DNA of 9,714 nucleotides, from assembly GCA_027021285.1 (NCBI GenBank), contig JALUUP010000317.1, positions 1-9,714 of the forward strand, in the 5' to 3' direction. Made by a program: the position numbers and the translations under genes. The stretch's first letter is position 1, and every line of letters starts with the position of its first letter. The DNA comes from Bacteroidota bacterium (lineage in GTDB: Bacteria > Bacteroidota > Ignavibacteria > SZUA-365 > JAADGX01). The notes under the pieces were generated by a model. The model had not been told where the DNA came from and made no database searches. It worked only from the letters and a program-made list of their open reading frames with translations. This document shows, piece by piece, positions 1 to 6,005 of this stretch.

Positions 1-1
1 T

Positions 2-964
2 TTGGCCATTCGGAAAGGGGAGTTGGTGGCATTTCCCACTGAAACCGTGTACGGTTTGGGAGCGAATGCGTTTGACGAAGAGGCGATTCGAGCGATCTTC
101 CGCGTCAAGGGACGACCGGCCGACAACCCGCTGATCGTTCACGTTGACTCCGTCGACCGGGCCTGCGAGTTGATGGAGGTGGAACCCGGCTCGTTTGAGG
201 AACTGGCTGCCAGGTTCTGGCCGGGTCCGTTGACGATGGTGGCGCCTCGTCACGCTGCTGTTCCCGACGTGGTAACGGCCGGGTTAGATAGCGTGGCCAT
301 TCGTATGCCGGACCATCACCTGGCGCGTGAGCTTATTGCTATGGCGGGAGTTCCGCTTGTAGCTCCTTCAGCAAATGTGTCCGGGCAACCGAGTCCAACC
401 TCGGCCATGGACGTTCTTCACGATCTTGACGGAAAGATCTACGCTGTTCTCGATGGCGGTGAATGCCGGATTGGAATCGAATCGACGGTTCTGGATTTGA
501 CCGGCGCGACCCCGGTCATTCTTCGTCCAGGCGCAGTTTCCCGCGAAGATCTTCAAGACGCCCTGGGTCAGCATGTTTCTCTCATAGAATTCACGCCGGA
601 TCATCCTGCATCGCCGGGAATGAAGTACAGGCATTACGCTCCCAAAGCGGAGTTGCGTGTGGTGCAGTGTAAAGAGACATTGAAAGCAATCTCGCTTGTT
701 TCTTTGATTCAGGTAGAAAGGAAGAAAGGCAGGTCAGTAGGATTGCTTGCGGCGGAGATGTACCGGAACGTCGGCCCTGATGTCTTCTTTTCTCTTGGGA
801 AAGGAACGGCCCTCGACTATGCACGCAATCTGTACCGGGGACTCCGGTTTCTGGATAAATACGGAGTACATGTTATCTTTTGTCCGGCGATTGATGAACA
901 GGGACTCGGAGCCGCGGTAATGAATCGCTTATTAAAAGCGGCAGATACGGTGATCGAGATTTAA
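2..964 (+). CDS. sua5: Threonylcarbamoyl-AMP synthase (Sua5/YwlC), 5'-partial
   Basis: Makes L-threonylcarbamoyl-AMP from threonine, bicarbonate and ATP, the first step of t6A37 modification of ANN-decoding tRNAs, in the cytoplasm. Visible in the 320 residues: the YrdC/TsaC domain (about 1-180) begins inside the conserved FPTETVYGLGA block (residues 11-21), followed by the K36-x-R38 pair, the APSAN stretch with S123 and N125, and GIESTVLD (157-164). The SPGMKYRHYAP linker (204-214) and a C-terminal domain of about 105 residues separate Sua5 from the shorter TsaC. The first codon in the window is TTG, but family members usually have some 10-25 residues before this point, so the true start is very probably upstream and the gene is cut by the window edge. 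The stop is TAA at 962-964. It is convergent with the transporter unit, 25 bases from the MetS-like stop. Identity is very confident. Confidence 0.96.
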   Translation: MAIRKGELVAFPTETVYGLGANAFDEEAIRAIFRVKGRPADNPLIVHVDSVDRACELMEVEPGSFEELAARFWPGPLTMVAPRHAAVPDVVTAGLDSVAIRMPDHHLARELIAMAGVPLVAPSANVSGQPSPTSAMDVLHDLDGKIYAVLDGGECRIGIESTVLDLTGATPVILRPGAVSREDLQDALGQHVSLIEFTPDHPASPGMKYRHYAPKAELRVVQCKETLKAISLVSLIQVERKKGRSVGLLAAEMYRNVGPDVFFSLGKGTALDYARNLYRGLRFLDKYGVHVIFCPAIDEQGLGAAVMNRLLKAADTVIEI

Positions 965-981
965 CACTCGCCAGCGGCAAT

Positions 982-1012
982 CTCGGGGCTCATTCCCGGG
1001 TTTTGTCCTTTT
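982..1012 (+). terminator. Possible terminator of sua5, overlapping the 3' end of the MetS-like gene
   Basis: A 6-bp stem with one G-T wobble (982-987 with 995-1000) and a 7-base loop is followed by TTTT at 1001-1004 and a pyrimidine-rich tail. It lies 17 bases after the sua5 stop, where a terminator is expected. It also falls in the last codons of the minus-strand MetS-like gene, so the same bases are coding on the other strand. The stem is short and the U-tract interrupted, so the call is moderate. Confidence 0.4.
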
Positions 1013-1103
1013 CCTTCCGCATGGCGTAAACGACCAGGAACACCAGGCCTCCCCAGACAATCCCCGTAATAATGATCATGGTAATGATTGCGTCAGTGTT
1101 CAT
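990..1103 (-). CDS. metS: MetS-type small subunit of an NSS-family transporter (37 aa)
   Basis: A 37-codon gene (ATG complement 1103-1101, TGA complement 992-990) that encodes one hydrophobic helix, roughly residues 5-27, with the signature GIVWGGLVFLV, followed by a charged tail, YAMRKEKDKTRE. This matches the small-subunit family that accompanies bacterial NSS transporters; Corynebacterium MetS, partner of the methionine/alanine importer MetP, is the known example. Its start overlaps the transporter stop by 11 bases in another frame. An AAGGA ribosome binding site (complement of 1110-1114) sits 6 bases before the ATG, inside the transporter's last codons, so coupled translation is likely. 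It probably sits in the inner membrane and is needed for, or stabilises, transport. Short length is normal for these peptides and makes them easy to miss. Family assignment is by motif and context, not by search. Confidence 0.85.
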   Translation of the reverse strand: MNTDAIITMIIITGIVWGGLVFLVVYAMRKEKDKTRE

Positions 1104-2547
1104 CGGTCGTCCTTGGACTCTTGTTGGAAACGAGATATGGGTTGAATATGATCAGGCAAGCAAGCACGATGCTCCATTGAACGATCACGGTCCCCAGGCT
1201 CCATGAACTCCACGGATTCAGGGAATCCCAGAGCCCGTTGTCGCTGATAGTCTGGCTCAACCACCATACCAGCAGGATCACCGCTTCCACCATCACGACG
1301 TACATCATGACGTTCCACCCCTTGCCGATAAGAATGTCGCCGGAAGGGTTGATGAAGCTATTCCTGAAACGTTCCAATCCGTACTTGATGGCGGCTAGCG
1401 AGAAAAACAGGCCGGAAACCATGAGACCGATACCCCACACGGCATCCTGGTTCGTGAAGAAATCCGGCGACAGGGCGCTGGGCAATCCAAAGACAAATCC
1501 TGCAAGCCCAACCGTGACGATGGCTCTCTTGCGGTTCAATCCTCGATCAACAAGCGCACGGGTCACCAGTTCTACCATCGAAATGAGGCTGGTGAGCGCC
1601 GCAAAAAGGAGGGCGAGGAAGAAAATCACCATGAATACCTGGCCGGCGGGTATTTGTTTGAAGAGCTGGGGAATCCAGATAAAGGTCAGGCCATTGTTTC
1701 CAGCGCCGACAATCGATGAGGCGGCGTCCGGTTGGATGGAAAAGATGGTGCAGAGGACCGTGATACCTGCCAGCAGGGAGATGGAGTTGTTCCCGAATCC
1801 CAGGATGAAGGCGTTGAGGGTGGTGTCTTCATGGACTCGCATGTACACGGCATAGGTGACGATGAGCCCCCATCCTGCGCCCGTGTCCCAGGCGTTCTGG
1901 GTCAGCGCCTGGAGCCATACCTGGACGTCCGCCAATGCGTTCCAATCAGGCGTGAAGAGAAAATTCAAACCTCGTTCAGCGCCGGGGAGGGTCACGGCGC
2001 GTATCGCCAGCACGATGAGCAAAACCACCAGGGATGGAATAAGTACCCGTGAGGCTTTCTCTATCCCCTTCACACCCCGAAAGACGACAAACGTAGCGAT
2101 CAGGATTGCACTTCCGTGTGTGAGTACGGAGGAAAGACTTCCCTCGTACGATAGCCAGAACGCTCCGGGTTTGGAACCGGGAATTGCACCGGTTACGGAA
2201 GCAACGACGAAGCGAAGACACCAGCCGGTAACTACGGAGTAGTAAAACATGATCGCGGTTGCAGTGAACGCGACCCAGGCGCCCATCCACGCGTACTTTT
2301 TTCCGATCAGGCGTTGAAACGCGCCTACCGGTCCTTGTCGCATTGCTTTGCCAAGCGCGAACTCGGTGATGATAAGGGGGATTGACCAGATGAACAGAAA
2401 GATAATCCAGGGGATGAGGAAACTGCCACCGCCATTTGTCGCGGCGATGCGCGGAAAGCGCCAGATGTTGCCCGTGCCGACCGCCATGCCCAGCATGGCG
2501 ATCATCATACCCCAGCGTGAAGAGAATTGCGATAGCGATTTTTGCAT
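1093..2547 (-). CDS. Sodium-dependent amino-acid transporter, NSS (neurotransmitter:sodium symporter) family
   Basis: A 484-residue polytopic inner-membrane protein of LeuT fold with about 12 predicted helices. It should import an amino acid with Na+; the MetS-type partner suggests a MetP-like importer of methionine, alanine or another neutral amino acid, but the substrate cannot be read from sequence. Helix 1 carries the family signature MAVGTGNIWRFP (21-32), with N27 at the same number as the Na1 ligand of LeuT, then TNGGGSFLIP (38-46). Helix 6 is unwound around NAWDTGAGWG (218-227); helix 7 has GNNS (252-255); helix 8 has AALTS (316-320), matching the Na2 ligands. By hand alignment, D221 replaces the Na1 threonine of LeuT helix 6 and a serine replaces LeuT Glu290. 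The ATG at 2547 precedes the N-terminal tail; the best upstream purine run (GAGGAAGAAA) is rather far away, so the ribosome site is weak. It overlaps the small subunit by 11 bases. Confidence 0.95.
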   Translation of the reverse strand: MQKSLSQFSSRWGMMIAMLGMAVGTGNIWRFPRIAATNGGGSFLIPWIIFLFIWSIPLIITEFALGKAMRQGPVGAFQRLIGKKYAWMGAWVAFTATAIMFYYSVVTGWCLRFVVASVTGAIPGSKPGAFWLSYEGSLSSVLTHGSAILIATFVVFRGVKGIEKASRVLIPSLVVLLIVLAIRAVTLPGAERGLNFLFTPDWNALADVQVWLQALTQNAWDTGAGWGLIVTYAVYMRVHEDTTLNAFILGFGNNSISLLAGITVLCTIFSIQPDAASSIVGAGNNGLTFIWIPQLFKQIPAGQVFMVIFFLALLFAALTSLISMVELVTRALVDRGLNRKRAIVTVGLAGFVFGLPSALSPDFFTNQDAVWGIGLMVSGLFFSLAAIKYGLERFRNSFINPSGDILIGKGWNVMMYVVMVEAVILLVWWLSQTISDNGLWDSLNPWSSWSLGTVIVQWSIVLACLIIFNPYLVSNKSPRTTDEH

Positions 2548-2760
2548 GAGCCTGGTTTCTTCCTCAAAGAGGGTTTACGATCCCCCCAATCTACGGCAAC
2601 TGTATTGCGAATAGCAAATACAAGGCGTGACCGCCGTAATGTTGCAACCAATAAAATTTTCGACGGAGTTTATGTCCTTCGACCGTTGCTCTTCATGGTT
2701 TTACTTTGTAGTTTTTACGGGCTTGCTGTAACCGCTCACACATCCAATACGGGTATCACC
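2548..2760. promoter_or_regulatory. Divergent intergenic region with nested inverted repeats
   Basis: This 213-base spacer must hold promoters for both the transporter unit (-) and the secreted propeller gene (+). An imperfect inverted repeat, GTATTGC (2602-2608) and GCAAATAC (2614-2621), is nested within TACGGC (2592-2597) and GCCGTA (2633-2638). On the minus strand a possible promoter reads TTGCTA, an 18-base spacer, then TAGATT, with its -35 box within the inner repeat. That geometry would suit an operator, but the boxes match consensus only 4 of 6 each. I could not find a convincing plus-strand promoter. Confidence 0.35.
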
Positions 2761-5151
2761 ATGAGACAATTCGCTGTCGCGCTTTTTCTTACTGTGCTTG
2801 TTCAAACGATTGTTTCAGCGCAGCCTGTTCTGGTTCAGACTGATAACGGGCAATTCGGAGGGCATCATGTCGGCCAGAACAATGCGCCGTTGCCTATGTG
2901 GGAAGAATCCGCAATCCTCAAGCCGGATGGACCGTGCCGAATACTGGAAATTCACGTCTTCTTTGACGGCAATACTCCGGGAAAGGATACTGTATATGTC
3001 GTCGGCGATCCATCGGAAGGTGTCATTCCTCCGACGAACTGGGTGTGGTCGTACAACACGCTCATTCCACCGATTGTCGTGGATTACAACGGGCAGCAAG
3101 GATGGCGGTCGATAGACGTTCGGGGCAAAGGTTTGAGGTCGGATGGGTACGACCGCATTATCATTCAACACCGGCTCTCCAAGAATGGTCCATGGTTTGC
3201 TGTTGACAATAACGGCACCTCTTCGCCCCTGCGTTCGTTCCTGTTCGATCCTCATCGTAAAAACAGCCTGGGCTTCCCCGGCGTGTATTATCGGGCGGCG
3301 GGTGATTATATGGTTCGTCTGCTTGTGCAATACGACTATCCCTCAGGCAATTCTTCGCAACCGCCTCCACCTGCAACGTTCGTCGACGTAGCAAGGAATG
3401 TCGGGTTAACCGATGCGAATGGCAACCCGTTGAAGTCCGTGCAGATAAGCGTAGTGGACTGGAACAGCGATGGTTTTGACGATATTGCGATCGGTGGAAA
3501 GTTCTTTCAGAACAAGGGAAACGGAACCTTCGAAAACGTAACATCGGATTTGGGTATCTCCGGTGGCGCGACCATCTGGGGAGATATCGACAACGACGGT
3601 GACCAGGATGTTTACGCGGTCAGTGGGGGGAAAAATGACAAGGTGTACAGAAACAACGGCGACGGCACGTTCACCGATGTCACTGCTGCGTCGGGATTAT
3701 CCAATCCGTACCCGACCGTTACGCCCATCTGGTTCGATTACAACAACGACGGCTTGCTCGATCTGTTTATCGCGAATGGAAGACGAACCGTCAACAACCA
3801 GGAGACGTATTATCCCGACCAGTTGTGGAGGAATGAAGGAGGCATGACATTTACAAACGTAACGACGGCTGCGGGAATTGCATCCGGCGAACCTCCACCG
3901 TATTACGACTGCTGGGGAGCAAGCGTTTGCGATTACAACAACGATGGGTACACGGATATTTTTGTTTCTACGTACCGCCTCGCGCCCGATCTTTTATATC
4001 GCAACAATAAGAACGGGACGTTTACGGAAGTTGGCGCCGCGACACGTGTGCGTGGCGTCCCGACGGCCGATCCGAGGTATTATGGACACGGTATGGGAAG
4101 CGACTGGGGCGATTTCGATAATGACGGTGACCTGGACCTCGTCGTTGGCAATCTTGGCCACCCGGATTGGCGCGGCATGTTTTCCAACCCGTCACTCATT
4201 TTCAGGAATGATGGGGCGCCGAACTTCATGTTTACGGAAGTTCATAAAAAAATGGGGCTGAAATTTTTTGAGATGAACGCGGGTGTCGCGTGGCTGGATT
4301 TTGATCACGACGGGTACCTTGATCTCTGGTCCTGCCAGTACGCGTATCGCAAGGCGGGGGACCAGGGTGAACCGGTTCGCCTGTCGAGAATGTACCACAA
4401 TGAGGGCCCGCCGGATTACAGGCTCCGCGATGTCACCTGGCAACTGGGATCAGTGATCCATGGCGCCTGGACGGTTGCAAGGATTGATTACGATAATGAT
4501 GGCGACGTGGACCTTCTTGTAGGAAGTCCAACGGAAGCCGTGAAATTATTCCGGAATGATGCCGCGAAACAAGGTAACTGGATCTCGTTTCGGTTGGAAG
4601 GAAGTCCGGGTAATAATGTCAGCATGGATGCCGTCGGGACCATGGTCAGGGTTAAAGCGGGAGGGCGAACATTCACGAGGGTGTTTTCGACCGCGGGTGC
4701 CGGTTCGCGTGCCGCTCAGAGCAGCGCGGAGATTCACTTCGGACTTGGGCAGGTCAACGTGGTCGATGAAGTAAATGTTCGTTTTTCCGACGGAACCCAG
4801 CGAACGTTCAAAGGTTTGCAACCTGACCGAAAGTACAGGATTACGTACGACGGAGGTATCTCGACTGGTGTGGATCGTACCGGCGCTGCTCCTGGTGGAT
4901 GGATGGTATCGGGCGCCCGGTACGGCGATGGAAGAATTTGGTTCGAGCTGGAATCGAACAGAACTGTCAGGAACCTTGAAGCAACGGTGTACAACATTCT
5001 CGGAGCGGAGATCGCAAGAGTCAACCTGGGCGATCGAAGTCCCGGAACGCAGTCTTTCAGGGTACATCCACGTCCTGCCCGCGGGTTGTACTTTATGAGC
5101 CTCCGGGCAGGGAAGCAAGCACACATTGCTCGTGTGGCGGTAGTACGTTGA
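2761..5151 (+). CDS. Secreted FG-GAP/VCBS seven-loop beta-propeller protein with ASPIC/UnbV domain
   Basis: A 796-residue exported protein of unknown ligand. Residues 1-20 form a signal peptide with likely cleavage after VSA (20/21). Residues about 21-195 are a beta-rich domain I do not recognise. Then come seven calcium-loop repeats of the form DxDxDGxxD, at 233, 275, 326, 391, 451, 513 and 576, in FG-GAP/VCBS units; seven would close one beta-propeller. An ASPIC/UnbV domain follows at about 625-695, with GAGSRAAQSSAEIHFGLG (646-663). The C-terminus (about 727-796) looks like a type IX secretion tail, with YNILGAEIARV and RGLYFMSLRAG, but lacks an NPFN motif. The frame stays open upstream to 2542, inside the transporter gene; the start at 2761 is preferred because it gives a clean signal peptide and the same GTATCACC leader as the next gene. 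ATG at 2695 is an alternative. It likely binds glycans or other surface ligands (inference). Confidence 0.88.
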   Translation: MRQFAVALFLTVLVQTIVSAQPVLVQTDNGQFGGHHVGQNNAPLPMWEESAILKPDGPCRILEIHVFFDGNTPGKDTVYVVGDPSEGVIPPTNWVWSYNTLIPPIVVDYNGQQGWRSIDVRGKGLRSDGYDRIIIQHRLSKNGPWFAVDNNGTSSPLRSFLFDPHRKNSLGFPGVYYRAAGDYMVRLLVQYDYPSGNSSQPPPPATFVDVARNVGLTDANGNPLKSVQISVVDWNSDGFDDIAIGGKFFQNKGNGTFENVTSDLGISGGATIWGDIDNDGDQDVYAVSGGKNDKVYRNNGDGTFTDVTAASGLSNPYPTVTPIWFDYNNDGLLDLFIANGRRTVNNQETYYPDQLWRNEGGMTFTNVTTAAGIASGEPPPYYDCWGASVCDYNNDGYTDIFVSTYRLAPDLLYRNNKNGTFTEVGAATRVRGVPTADPRYYGHGMGSDWGDFDNDGDLDLVVGNLGHPDWRGMFSNPSLIFRNDGAPNFMFTEVHKKMGLKFFEMNAGVAWLDFDHDGYLDLWSCQYAYRKAGDQGEPVRLSRMYHNEGPPDYRLRDVTWQLGSVIHGAWTVARIDYDNDGDVDLLVGSPTEAVKLFRNDAAKQGNWISFRLEGSPGNNVSMDAVGTMVRVKAGGRTFTRVFSTAGAGSRAAQSSAEIHFGLGQVNVVDEVNVRFSDGTQRTFKGLQPDRKYRITYDGGISTGVDRTGAAPGGWMVSGARYGDGRIWFELESNRTVRNLEATVYNILGAEIARVNLGDRSPGTQSFRVHPRPARGLYFMSLRAGKQAHIARVAVVR

Positions 5152-5359
5152 TCCCACACAAGTGAGGCGTATCCGATCGAACGGCGCGGCGGGTTAATCA
5201 TACGGCTCGTTCGGAGCAATAACGCGATTCCCATTCCGTTCGCTGGCAATTGAAGAACAGAAAGCACGCTTCGCTGATCGGAGTATCGAATTCATTGGAA
5301 CATGAATGAGATCATTAGCGGATTACATGCTTGATCCATCCCCTACCTGTCTAACCTCT

Positions 5360-5365
5360 AAGGAG
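5360..5365 (+). promoter_or_regulatory. Strong ribosome binding site AAGGAG
   Basis: AAGGAG lies 7 bases before the ATG at 5373. It is the only consensus Shine-Dalgarno on the plus strand of the window and fixes the start of the four-helix protein. Its presence suggests an organism that uses Shine-Dalgarno initiation, unlike many Bacteroidia. Confidence 0.8.
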
Positions 5366-5372
5366 TATCACC

Positions 5373-5783
5373 ATGGCAAAACGAATTGTTCTCGCTGTCG
5401 TGCTCGTGTTCGTCGCATGGGAGATCCTGGATTATGTCATTCACCAGGTTATCCTGTCGTCCGCCTATGAACAGACTGCTAACCTGTGGCGGTCACCTGA
5501 AGAGATGAACATGGTGCTGCTGATCATCGTTGCGCTTATTGTCAGTTTCTTCTTCGTGTATCTCTACGCTCGCCTGGTCTCGCCTAAAACGATGACAAAT
5601 GCCGTTCTCTACGGATTGCTACTCGGCTGCGCATTTGGAATCTCCATGGCGTATGGGACCTACGCGGTCATGCCAATACCGTACTCCATGGCGTTGGTCT
5701 GGTTTATCGGAACACTGGTGGAAATGGTCATTGGTGGTGTCATTACGGGATTGATCATCAAGGAGGAAAAGGCGGAAGCTTGA
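5373..5783 (+). CDS. Small four-helix membrane protein of unknown function
   Basis: A 136-residue hydrophobic protein with four predicted transmembrane helices at about 4-29, 47-67, 76-98 and 104-128, and a charged tail, KEEKAEA. I do not know its function. Polar residues lie within or next to the helices: D20 and H24 in DYVIHQ, and E117 in helix 4. The segments SSAYEQTANLWR (29-40) and GISMAYGTYAVMPIPYSMAL (89-108) have the compact, patterned look of a conserved family. The start is well supported by a full AAGGAG at 5360-5365 with a 7-base spacer. It is followed by a hairpin terminator and preceded by a 221-base gap, so it is probably expressed alone. It has no signal peptide beyond its first helix and no enzyme motif that I recognise. 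It could be a small transporter-like or stress-related membrane protein, but nothing in the sequence settles that. Confidence 0.85.
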   Translation: MAKRIVLAVVLVFVAWEILDYVIHQVILSSAYEQTANLWRSPEEMNMVLLIIVALIVSFFFVYLYARLVSPKTMTNAVLYGLLLGCAFGISMAYGTYAVMPIPYSMALVWFIGTLVEMVIGGVITGLIIKEEKAEA

Positions 5784-5809
5784 GGGTGTTTGAAATCGTC
5801 TTACAGCGC

Positions 5810-5844
5810 GGGGACGTTCGAACGAGGACGTCCCTTGTTATTTT
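5810..5844 (+). terminator. Rho-independent terminator after the four-helix protein
   Basis: GGGACGT (5811-5817) pairs with ACGTCCC (5828-5834). Extension by G5810-T5835, T5818-G5827 and C5819-G5826 gives a stem of about 10 bp with a 6-base loop. It is followed directly by TTGTTATTTT (5835-5844). It begins 26 bases after the stop codon, the expected place for this single-gene unit. Confidence 0.7.
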
Positions 5845-5878
5845 GTGATCGCGTGTTGGCATCGTCCAGGAAAAGGAT

Positions 5879-5907
5879 TTGAGGCGGGATGCGGCTTTTC
5901 TTATATT
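5879..5907 (+). promoter_or_regulatory. Sigma70-like promoter for the Omp28-like gene
   Basis: TTGAGG (5879-5884), a 17-base spacer, and TATATT (5902-5907) give 4/6 and 5/6 matches to the housekeeping consensus at ideal spacing. It lies downstream of the terminator and about 100 bases before the start at 6006, implying a leader of roughly 90 bases. It does not fit the Bacteroidia-type TTG/TAnnTTTG promoter. Confidence 0.55.
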
Positions 5908-6005
5908 CTGGTCGTAGCTGGGCACAAGACTCTTCCAGGAATGCTTTAATCTTTCCCATATAAACGTCGAACAATCATTTCGTGGAATAATTATAGGCGG
6001 TAAAT

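Noticed and set aside
1238..1855. 205-codon plus-strand frame opposite the transporter
   Set aside because: It is antisense to a strongly conserved NSS gene, has no ribosome site or recognisable domain, and its composition mirrors the opposite strand.
2542..2760. 73-codon N-terminal extension of the propeller protein
   Set aside because: It begins inside the divergent transporter gene, has no ribosome site, and would bury the clear signal peptide that starts at 2761.
5178..5213. Inverted repeat CGAACG ... CGTTCG after the propeller gene as a terminator
   Set aside because: The stem is 6 bp, the loop about 24 bases, and there is no T-run.
4546..5267. Two long overlapping minus-strand frames opposite the 3' half of the propeller gene
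   Set aside because: They resemble no family and are explained by the codon bias of the real gene on the plus strand.
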